Below are positions 12,867 to 19,256 of a stretch of DNA of 64,000 nucleotides, piece after piece. The notes beneath the pieces were generated by a model, which was not told where the DNA came from, made no database searches, and saw only the letters and a list, made by a program, of their open reading frames with translations. Origin of the DNA: Ensifer sp. IC4062 (GTDB lineage Bacteria > Pseudomonadota > Alphaproteobacteria > Rhizobiales > Rhizobiaceae); assembly GCF_020193575.1 (NCBI RefSeq), contig NZ_JADYVD010000014.1, forward strand, positions 80,276-144,275, given 5' to 3'. Position numbers and translations under genes: made by a program. Each line of letters begins with the position of its first letter. Position 1 is the stretch's first letter.

Positions 12867-13043
12867 ATGACCCATGCCGAAGAAGTCATAAACCGCGCCA
12901 TGGCCGTCGTTGCTGCGTCGCGCGTTCGGCGAGAACGCGAGGAAGAACGGCGGAGACAGATCTTCGGGCGGATCCAATTAACCCCGCCCCCGCCCGTGCT
13001 GAAGCGTGGCGGAACGCAGCTTTCGCTCAATCTGGACAGATAA
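12867..13043 (+). CDS. Small basic hypothetical protein
   Basis: A 58-residue frame with a strong ribosome site (GGAGG at 12856-12860, six bases before the ATG). It has an alanine-rich helix, then a highly charged stretch (ASRVRREREEERRRQ), a proline run (TPPPP) and a hydrophilic tail. No domain is recognised. The gene sits alone between the katG terminator and a zinc-ribbon gene. Calling it real rests on the ribosome site and plausible composition only. Confidence 0.5.
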   Translation: MTHAEEVINRAMAVVAASRVRREREEERRRQIFGRIQLTPPPPVLKRGGTQLSLNLDR

Positions 13044-13228
13044 GTGCATCCGCCGCGAAGCCGAGGAAATTGTCGCGGACTGGAAGCGAACCGGTCCGGC
13101 AGGCATGATCATGATGCAAAGGCCACGGTCGCAACTTTTTCATGCAGATTGCAGGCATCTGCGTCGCCGGCAGCTTCATCGCGCAGCAGCCGCGGATTGC
13201 CACGCGGATGGCGGTCAAGTTTTGATGA

Positions 13229-13498
13229 ATGGCGATGAGGCATCAGCGGGGAATCGATCTGGCACCGCGCGGGGATACCGCGGAGTCCGCCTCGACCTTG
13301 GAGACGCTGCCCGAATGGTATGTGCTGGTGGCCCGGTGCGGGACATGTCGGCATCAGGCTCCGGTTGATCGTCGCCAGATTGCCAGAACGCGCGGTGGCG
13401 GCACGTCCTTGATGGCCATTGCAGGGATGCTGAAATGTCGGCGATGCGGAAACGCCGAGGGAAATGAGCTGTTGCTCGGCAGGCTTCCGCGCGATTGA
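13229..13498 (+). CDS. Small zinc-ribbon protein
   Basis: 89 residues with two CxxC knuckles 30 residues apart (Cys37/Cys40 in RCGTCRHQAP and Cys70/Cys73 in KCRRCGNAEGN), the layout of a structural zinc ribbon. The region between them, including ARTRGGGTSLMAIAGM, is well ordered and rhizobial proteins of this pattern exist, but no function is known to me. The start is uncertain: ATG 13229 or ATG 13235, neither with a strong ribosome site. No operon partner is visible. Confidence 0.6.
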   Translation: MAMRHQRGIDLAPRGDTAESASTLETLPEWYVLVARCGTCRHQAPVDRRQIARTRGGGTSLMAIAGMLKCRRCGNAEGNELLLGRLPRD

Positions 13499-13853
13499 CG
13501 TCGGGAGCGGCATGTGCACGCATCTTTGTCCCGCCCAATGTGGCGAGGGGAGCAGGCCTGCTGCATGTCCGCAGCAATTCAGGCGTGCGACCACGACCTT
13601 CGTGCGTCTTGAAATGCCGGGCGGCGTTGCCGAAATGTTCATTTGCTGGGGGTTTCGCCGCTCTTGTCCATTTTCAGCTTGACCGGATCCCGCTGCGTGT
13701 TTCCTTAAATCGGAGCCGATTTAAGAACAAAACCGTGCAGCAATTCAAAATGCTACAGCGTCCTTTGCGCGTCTGACGCGCGGCGCTGTAGTGCCAACGG
13801 TGATCAGCTATGTGCTGAGCCGGGCTCATCGCGAAATGAACGTGGCAGGGTGA
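13499..13853. other. Intergenic stretch before the helicase gene
   Basis: I find no convincing gene in these 355 bases. The right half is occupied by a palindromic repeat (13698-13792), and the last 60 bases should hold the promoter of the helicase gene. Confidence 0.6.
13698..13792 (+). repeat. RIME-like palindromic repeat, family A copy 1
   Basis: Two inverted repeats in tandem: TTAAATCGG / CCGATTTAA, and CTACAGCG / CGCTGTAG flanking a TCTGACGCG core. The segment GCAGCAATTCAAA-TGCTACAGCG recurs at 16745-16812 and 17898-17950 (both inverted) and at 18611-18699 (direct). Confidence 0.75.
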
Positions 13854-15914
13854 ATGAGCGCAGCTTACCTCGAAAAACTGAACGACAGGCAGCGCAGCGC
13901 CGTCGAGCATGGCATTGGGCCGGACCACGGCATTGTCGGCGGGCCGTTGCTGATCATCGCCGGAGCGGGATCGGGGAAGACCAATACGCTGGCCCACCGG
14001 GTCGCTCACCTGATCGTCAATGGAGCCGATCCCCGCCGCATCCTTCTCATGACTTTTTCGCGCCGCGCCGCGGCAGAGATGTCGCGCCGTGTCGAGCGCA
14101 TCTGTGCCCAGGTGCTCGGTGCCGGCTCCGGCGTGATGACCGACGCCCTCGCCTGGGCCGGAACCTTTCACGGCATTGGAGCGCGCCTGCTCAGGATCTA
14201 CGCCGAACAGATCGGCCTGAACGTGGACTTCACCGTCCACGACCGCGAAGACAGCGCCGATTTGATGAACCTCGTCCGCCACGAGCTCGGATTTTCGAAG
14301 ACGGAAAGCAGGTTTCCGACCAAGGGCACTTGCCTGGCGATCTATTCGCGGACAGTGAATTCGCAGACGCCGCTGAACGACGTGCTGCGGACTTGGTATC
14401 CGTGGGTTTCCGGCTGGGAAAATGAACTGAAGGCACTGTTTGCCGGATACGTCGAAGCCAAGCAGGCGCAGAATGTTCTCGATTACGACGACCTGCTCCT
14501 CTATTGGGAGCAGATGGTCACCGACCCATCACTCGCCACCGACATCGGCGGCCGGTTCGACCATGTGCTCGTGGACGAATACCAGGATACCAACAAGCTG
14601 CAGTCTTCCGTCCTGATGGCGCTGAAGCCCGGCGGGCGCGGACTGACGGTCGTCGGCGACGACGCACAGTCCATCTATTCCTTTCGGGCGGCGACCGTTC
14701 GCAACATCCTCGATTTTCCGAAGGAGTTCTCCCCACCCGCCGACGTCATAACGCTCGACCGGAACTACCGTTCGACGCAACCGATCCTCGCGGCCGCCAA
14801 TGGCGTCATTGAACTTGCACGAGAGCGGTTCACCAAGAATCTCTGGACGGAGAGAACGTCGGCGGAGCGTCCGAAGCTGCTGACAGTCAGGGACGAGAGC
14901 GATCAAGCGAACTATATCGTCGAGCAGGTCCTCGCCAACCGTGAGACTGGAATGCGTTTGAAGCAGCAGGCCGTCCTGTTTCGGGCCTCGAACCACAGTG
15001 GTCCACTCGAGGTGGAACTCACCCGCCGCAACATCCCCTTCGTGAAGTTCGGCGGCCTGAAATTCCTCGACTCCGCCCATGTGAAGGACATGCTCGCGGC
15101 GCTCCGTTTCGCACAGAACCCGCGGGATCGCGTCGCCGGATTCAGGCTGCTTCAGATGCTCCCCGGAATCGGGCCGCAAACCGCCGGCAAGATCCTGGAC
15201 GCGATCGCGGCCGACCCCGAGCCGCTGATGGCGCTTGCCGAGATCCCCTCCCCGCCCAAGAGCGGGGACGACTGGGCGCGTCTTGTAGAACTGCTGCAGC
15301 GCCTGCGCCGGTCCGGGTGGCCCGCAGAAATCGCCATGGTGCGCGCCTGGTACGAGCCGCATCTCGACCGCATTCACGAGGATAGCGAGACACGAAAAGC
15401 CGATCTTCTGCAACTCGAGCAGATCGCTTCCGGCTATCCCAGCCGCGAGCGGTTTCTAACAGAACTGACGCTCGATCCACCGGATGCGACCAGCGACCAA
15501 GCGGGCGTGCCTCTGCTCGACGAGGACTATCTGATCCTGTCGACCATTCATTCGGCCAAGGGGCAGGAATGGCGGGCCGTCTTCATGCTCAATGTGGTCG
15601 ACGGCTGTATTCCGTCGGACCTCGGAACGGGGACGACGCATGATCTCGAGGAGGAGCGGCGGCTGCTCTATGTCGGCATGACGCGCGCCAAGGACAGCCT
15701 GACGCTCGTGATTCCTCAGCGCTTCTTCACCGGTGGCCAGCACGCCCAGGGCGATCGCCATGTCTATGCCAGCCGGACGCGCTTTATTCCTGCGACGCTC
15801 CTGCAATTCTTCGAGACCGCAACATGGCCAATGGCCAGCCCGACGGCCGCCGAGCGCAACGCTCTGCAGATCCGGCTCGACGTCGCCGCCCGCATGCGCG
15901 GCATGTGGCGATAG
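13854..15914 (+). CDS. UvrD/Rep-family (superfamily 1A) ATP-dependent DNA helicase
   Basis: 686 residues. Motif I/Walker A is AGAGSGKT (36-43), the Ia region LLMTFSRRAAAEMSRR follows, motif II is VDEYQDTN near 239-246, motif III is GDDAQSIYSFR, motif IV includes LDRNYRST, and motifs V and VI are STIHSAKGQEW and RRLLYVGMTRAK. It should unwind DNA 3' to 5' in repair or replication restart. It is shorter than the main UvrD (about 720-850 residues) and lacks an obvious C-terminal Tudor extension, so I read it as an accessory paralogue. It stands alone, bracketed by palindromic repeats. Confidence 0.92.
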   Translation: MSAAYLEKLNDRQRSAVEHGIGPDHGIVGGPLLIIAGAGSGKTNTLAHRVAHLIVNGADPRRILLMTFSRRAAAEMSRRVERICAQVLGAGSGVMTDALAWAGTFHGIGARLLRIYAEQIGLNVDFTVHDREDSADLMNLVRHELGFSKTESRFPTKGTCLAIYSRTVNSQTPLNDVLRTWYPWVSGWENELKALFAGYVEAKQAQNVLDYDDLLLYWEQMVTDPSLATDIGGRFDHVLVDEYQDTNKLQSSVLMALKPGGRGLTVVGDDAQSIYSFRAATVRNILDFPKEFSPPADVITLDRNYRSTQPILAAANGVIELARERFTKNLWTERTSAERPKLLTVRDESDQANYIVEQVLANRETGMRLKQQAVLFRASNHSGPLEVELTRRNIPFVKFGGLKFLDSAHVKDMLAALRFAQNPRDRVAGFRLLQMLPGIGPQTAGKILDAIAADPEPLMALAEIPSPPKSGDDWARLVELLQRLRRSGWPAEIAMVRAWYEPHLDRIHEDSETRKADLLQLEQIASGYPSRERFLTELTLDPPDATSDQAGVPLLDEDYLILSTIHSAKGQEWRAVFMLNVVDGCIPSDLGTGTTHDLEEERRLLYVGMTRAKDSLTLVIPQRFFTGGQHAQGDRHVYASRTRFIPATLLQFFETATWPMASPTAAERNALQIRLDVAARMRGMWR

Positions 15915-15918
15915 GAAC

Positions 15919-15949
15919 CTTAGCAATCGCGCAAGGACGCCTTGCTAAG
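15919..15949 (+). terminator. Hairpin after the helicase gene
   Basis: Eight-base arms CTTAGCAA (15919-15926) and TTGCTAAG (15942-15949) are separated by 15 bases and start five bases after the helicase stop. No T-tract follows, so termination strength is uncertain. Confidence 0.5.
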
Positions 15950-16053
15950 CTCGATCACGATAACTTTAGGTCTAATCGACCTAAAGTCAAAATGTGATCG
16001 ATTCTAATAGGTTAGAGCGGCATGCGTGCGGCTTTCCGCCCGCATCCGCTCTA
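15950..16053 (-). repeat. Rhizobial intergenic palindromic repeat, family D copy 1
   Basis: Nested inverted repeats: TCGATCAC / GTGATCGA (15951-15958 with 15994-16001), ACTTTAGGT / ACCTAAAGT inside it, and a TAGAGCGG...CCGCTCTA hairpin (16013-16053). On the minus strand it resembles 37014-37110. Its edge overlaps the stop codon of the EF-hand gene. Confidence 0.65.
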
Positions 16054-16467
16054 GGGCCGCATGAATGCCTGGATCTCTTCGGTGGAAACCTTCCCGTCCT
16101 TGTTGGCGTCGACCTTGTCGAAGATTCGTTTGTGGATAGCCGTCACCTCATCGAAAGAGAGGCTGCCGTCTCCATCCGCATCGGCGATGGCGAACATTAT
16201 CTTCATCATGTGCCCGCGCATGGCCATCATCGGCATGTGGCCCATCATGCCACGGCGCATCATGCCCCGGCCCATCATGTCCTCCTCGTCAGGCCGATCG
16301 CCTTCCCTCATCATTTCTTCGGGGCTGGAGGACTGCTCCTCCGCTTCGGGTGACTCCTCCGGCCGACGCTCTTCGCTCTCGGTTGTTTGCGCGCTAGCGC
16401 CTGCACTTACGCCAAGGGCGATGAGACCGGCAACAGCGGCCGAACGCAGTAATCCAGTCGGTATCAT
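16051..16467 (-). CDS. Exported Met-rich EF-hand protein
   Basis: 138 residues. A signal peptide ends near ASAQ (27), an acidic Glu/Pro/Ser-rich linker follows (28-60), then a methionine-rich segment (52-91, 15 Met in 40 residues, mostly in MM pairs), then two canonical EF-hands. Loop 1 is DADGDGSLSFDE (96-107) and loop 2 is DANKDGKVSTEE (120-131). All calcium-coordinating positions are filled. The start at 16467 is set by AAGGAGGAG; a longer frame upstream has no ribosome site and crosses a repeat. A periplasmic calcium-binding role is likely, and soft-metal binding by the Met segment is an inference. Confidence 0.85.
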   Translation of the reverse strand: MIPTGLLRSAAVAGLIALGVSAGASAQTTESEERRPEESPEAEEQSSSPEEMMREGDRPDEEDMMGRGMMRRGMMGHMPMMAMRGHMMKIMFAIADADGDGSLSFDEVTAIHKRIFDKVDANKDGKVSTEEIQAFMRP

Positions 16468-16895
16468 GGACTCCTCCTTCCCGTCAGGGCCTTCAGAACC
16501 TTCGAAGCCATTGGCGTTCATCGCCAATGGCCGATGACCGGCGGTATTATATCCTAGATCGGCGACAGCCTCGCGACCTTGCACCGGATCAAATTGTCGG
16601 GAAAAGTCGCCCATGGGGATCGTCGACTTTCGGGCGCTGGTGGGCGGGAGCCCCACATGCCGCATGTCGACCTGTGACGGCATTGTGTGTGGGGCGCCGC
16701 CGTTGTACCGTACAATCACAGCGCGGTGCGATTTTTCAGACCTATAGAGGTCGCTGTAGCACTTTGAATTGCTGCATGTTTCCTTAAATCGGTTGCGATT
16801 TGAGGAAACATGCGATGGACAGCGCAGATTGCCAGTGGATTGCCGGCGCCAAAGTCCGGACACGTGTTTCAACCGTTGGATGAGTAGCCGCGGAC
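16468..16895. other. Intergenic stretch between the EF-hand gene and nuoH
   Basis: 428 bases without a convincing gene. It holds the promoter of the EF-hand gene (leftward) and of nuoH (rightward), plus an inverted copy of repeat family A at 16745-16812. Confidence 0.6.
16745..16812 (-). repeat. RIME-like palindromic repeat, family A copy 2 (inverted)
   Basis: The reverse complement shares GCAGCAATTCAAAGTGCTACAGCGACC with copy 4, and CCGATTTAAGGAAAC with the left part of copy 1. The arm GCATGTTTCCT...AGGAAACATGC (16773-16812) can form a long hairpin. It lies about 80 bases upstream of nuoH. Confidence 0.75.
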
Positions 16896-17882
16896 ATGGA
16901 ACTTATCGTCGCCCTTGGCCTGATCGTCTTCAAGGTCGCCTTGCTGATCGCAATGCTGCTGCTCTTGCCCTTGCCGCTGACCTGGCTGGAACGCAAGATC
17001 GCCGGGCACATGCAGCAACGGATGGGGCCGATGCGCGTCGGGTGGCATGGGCTGCTGCAACCGGTTGCAGACGGCATCAAGCTCCTGACCAAGGAAGACC
17101 ACATCCCGGCCGAAGCCGACCGCTTCCTGTTCAAGCTGGCCCCAATCCTGGCGCTCGCCCCGCCCTTTGTTGTGTTCGTCGCGATTCCCTTCGGCGAGAC
17201 CGTCTCGGTGCTCGGCAATGAGATCTCCCTCTACGTTTCCAACATGAACGTGGCGTTGCTTTTCGTCTTCGCGGTGATCGGGCTCGAGGTTTATGGCGTC
17301 ATCTTCGGCGGCTGGGCCGCAAACAGCAAATATGCGGTTCTGGGCAGCCTCAGGACCTGCGCGCAGATGATCAGCTACGAGATCCCTATGGGCTTTGCTG
17401 TCATCGGCGTGGTGATGCTGGCGCAGTCCATGAGCCTTCTGGACATCGTCCGGGCGCAGGCCGATGTCTGGAACATCGTTTACCAACCGGTCGGGTTCTT
17501 CGTGTTCTTCGTCGCGGGGCTCGCTGAAGCGCAGCGTATCCCCTTCGATCTGGCGGAAGCGGAAGGCGATCTGGGCGCCGGATTCCACACCGAATACAGC
17601 GGCATCCGTTTCGCGTTCTTCATGGTCAGCGAATACGTCATAATGCTGCTCGTGTCTGTCCTTTCGGTGATCCTCTTCTTCGGCGGCTGGAACGGTGTGC
17701 TGATCCCCCTGCCGCCGCTCCTGTGGTTCGCGCTCAAGGTGGCGTTTTTCGTCTATGTGTTCATGTGGTTTCGCTTCACCTTTCCCCGCTATCGCTACGA
17801 CCAGCTGATGGCGATCGGGTGGAAAGTCTTGCTTCCTCTGTCGATGGCGAACATAATTATTACGGGTATAGTTTTCTCCTAG
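16896..17882 (+). CDS. nuoH: NADH:quinone oxidoreductase subunit H
   Basis: Membrane subunit that forms the quinone chamber and links the peripheral arm of complex I to the pump modules. The 328 residues contain about eight helices and the family signatures LTWLERKIAGHMQQRMGP, the acidic GLAEAQRIPFDLAEAEGDLGAG loop near 210-230 (quinone-site glutamates) and the FPRYRYDQLM motif. It is on the plus strand, opposite to the rest of the nuo cluster except nuoI. A repeat copy begins 16 bases after its stop. The ribosome site is weak. Confidence 0.95.
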   Translation: MELIVALGLIVFKVALLIAMLLLLPLPLTWLERKIAGHMQQRMGPMRVGWHGLLQPVADGIKLLTKEDHIPAEADRFLFKLAPILALAPPFVVFVAIPFGETVSVLGNEISLYVSNMNVALLFVFAVIGLEVYGVIFGGWAANSKYAVLGSLRTCAQMISYEIPMGFAVIGVVMLAQSMSLLDIVRAQADVWNIVYQPVGFFVFFVAGLAEAQRIPFDLAEAEGDLGAGFHTEYSGIRFAFFMVSEYVIMLLVSVLSVILFFGGWNGVLIPLPPLLWFALKVAFFVYVFMWFRFTFPRYRYDQLMAIGWKVLLPLSMANIIITGIVFS

Positions 17883-17897
17883 GAGCCGGAGCGGCTC

Positions 17898-17950
17898 CCT
17901 GCAGCGTCCCGCGTCTCCGACGCACCAGGGTCGCTGGAGCAATTTGAAAG
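17898..17950 (-). repeat. Degenerate family A repeat, copy 3 (inverted)
   Basis: The reverse complement reads through CAAATTGCTCCAGCGACC and ends GACGCTGCAGG, matching the right half of copy 4 with several mismatches. It fills most of the gap between nuoH and nuoI. Confidence 0.6.
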
Positions 17951-18004
17951 GCCGCAAATCTTCTCCTCGGTCAAATCCAGGAGACATGCGGCAGCGGAGC
18001 GGCA

Positions 18005-18571
18005 ATGTCGCGCGCATGGGACAGAACTGGAACATGGATCGGCTGGGCGTTCTTCTCCGATCTGTCGAACGCCTTGGCGCTGACACTCGGCTACATGTTC
18101 TCCAGAACCGTGACCATGCAGTACCCCGACAAGGAGAAATGGCTGCCCTATTCGCGTTACCGCGGGCATCACTTCTTGAAGCGTGACGAAGAGGGCGAGA
18201 TCAAGTGCGTGGCCTGTGAACTCTGCGCGCGGATCTGTCCCTGCGACTGCATCGAAGTCGTTCCCTATGAGGACGAGAGGGGCAACCGGCGACCGGCCAA
18301 ATTCGAGATCGACACCGCCCGATGCCTGTTCTGCGGATTGTGCGAGGACGCCTGCCCGGCGGATGCGATCGCGCTTGGCCAACAATATGAATTCTCGAGT
18401 TTTTCTTCCCGCGACCTGGTGATCGGGCGCGACGACCTGCTCACCAAGCCCGGCAAGGCCGCGACTGGTGGCGGCGTGGTTGCTGCCCGCCTTGATACGA
18501 AGAAGGACGTTCTGGTGGAGGCGAGCGAGCCGCAGGGTTACAACTGGTGGCGAAATATCCGCCGAACGTGA
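18005..18571 (+). CDS. nuoI: NADH:quinone oxidoreductase subunit I (two [4Fe-4S])
   Basis: Peripheral-arm subunit carrying clusters N6a and N6b that deliver electrons towards N2. The 188 residues show two ferredoxin motifs: Cys68-x2-Cys-x2-Cys-x3-Cys78 (CVACELCARIC) and Cys107-x2-Cys-x2-Cys-x3-Cys117 (CLFCGLCEDAC), with a PYSRYRGHH-type N-terminal segment. Two extra cysteines (80, 82) follow the first motif. A C-terminal tail of about 45 residues is longer than in many NuoI proteins. It follows nuoH by 122 bases that contain a repeat. The start has only a weak ribosome site. Confidence 0.94.
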   Translation: MSRAWDRTGTWIGWAFFSDLSNALALTLGYMFSRTVTMQYPDKEKWLPYSRYRGHHFLKRDEEGEIKCVACELCARICPCDCIEVVPYEDERGNRRPAKFEIDTARCLFCGLCEDACPADAIALGQQYEFSSFSSRDLVIGRDDLLTKPGKAATGGGVVAARLDTKKDVLVEASEPQGYNWWRNIRRT

Positions 18572-18610
18572 ACGCGCGTCGGTTGTCAATGCCGTAGCGA
18601 CCGCACGCGC

Positions 18611-18699
18611 CTTAAACCGCGGGCAATTTTGGGATAAAATAGTGCAGCAATTCAAAGTGCTACAGCGACCTTGTTGCTTCTGACACTCGGCGCTGCAGG
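18611..18699 (+). repeat. RIME-like palindromic repeat, family A copy 4
   Basis: Shares GTGCAGCAATTCAAA-TGCTACAGCG and the TCTGAC...CGGCGCTG core with copy 1, in the same orientation. It lies between nuoI and the CBS-domain gene and ends just before the latter's ribosome site. Confidence 0.75.
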
Positions 18700-18712
18700 G
18701 CAGGAGGCGCAA

Positions 18713-19153
18713 ATGTTTGTTGGCGAAATCGTGAAGAACAAGGGCGTCGGGGTCATCGCGGTCACGCCCGCCCACACCATGGTGGAGGTGCTGCGGCTGT
18801 TTCGCGAAAGCAATATCGGCTTCGTGGTCGTCAGCCGCGCCCCTGGGGAATACCTGGGTACGCTTTCGGAACGGGATTGCTGCAACGCATTGGCGGAATA
18901 CGGAGCCGACGCGGCGACGATGCGGGCTGCTGACATCATGAACCGCAGTGTCGCGACCTGTTCGACACAGGATTTGCTGCCCTACGTGATGGCGATGATG
19001 ACCCAGCGGCGTACGCGCCATGTGCTCGTGCTCGAAGGCGATGCCGTTGTCGGCGTGGTCAGCATCGGCGACGTCGTCAAGCACAGGCTCGACGAGGCGT
19101 TGCGCACGGAGCAGGACCTGCACGATTACATTTGTGGGACCCATTATCACTGA
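18713..19153 (+). CDS. CBS-domain pair protein
   Basis: 146 residues made of two CBS motifs (about 10-65 and 75-130) and a short tail ending DLHDYICGTHYH. CBS pairs bind adenine nucleotides (AMP, ATP, NADH, SAM) and usually regulate a partner protein. The pattern SERD near residue 52 and VVSIGDVVKHRL near 115 is typical of stand-alone bacterial CBS proteins. The start at 18713 is set by CAGGAGG at 18701-18707; the in-frame extension upstream lies in a repeat. It is convergent with nuoG and codirectional with nuoHI, so a role in sensing nucleotide or redox state for this complex I is possible but unproven. Confidence 0.85.
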   Translation: MFVGEIVKNKGVGVIAVTPAHTMVEVLRLFRESNIGFVVVSRAPGEYLGTLSERDCCNALAEYGADAATMRAADIMNRSVATCSTQDLLPYVMAMMTQRRTRHVLVLEGDAVVGVVSIGDVVKHRLDEALRTEQDLHDYICGTHYH

Positions 19154-19256
19154 CGAGATCAGCCGGGAGAGAACCACATCAACAATCGGGAAGCGGCAGA
19201 GGGGGCTGCGCTCGGTAGCTCCCAAATTCTAGGACGGTATCGCGGGAGCGATCTAA

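Noticed and set aside
13674..18700. Possible insertion sequence around the repeats
   Set aside because: No transposase and no flanking target duplications; the elements are short palindromic units only.
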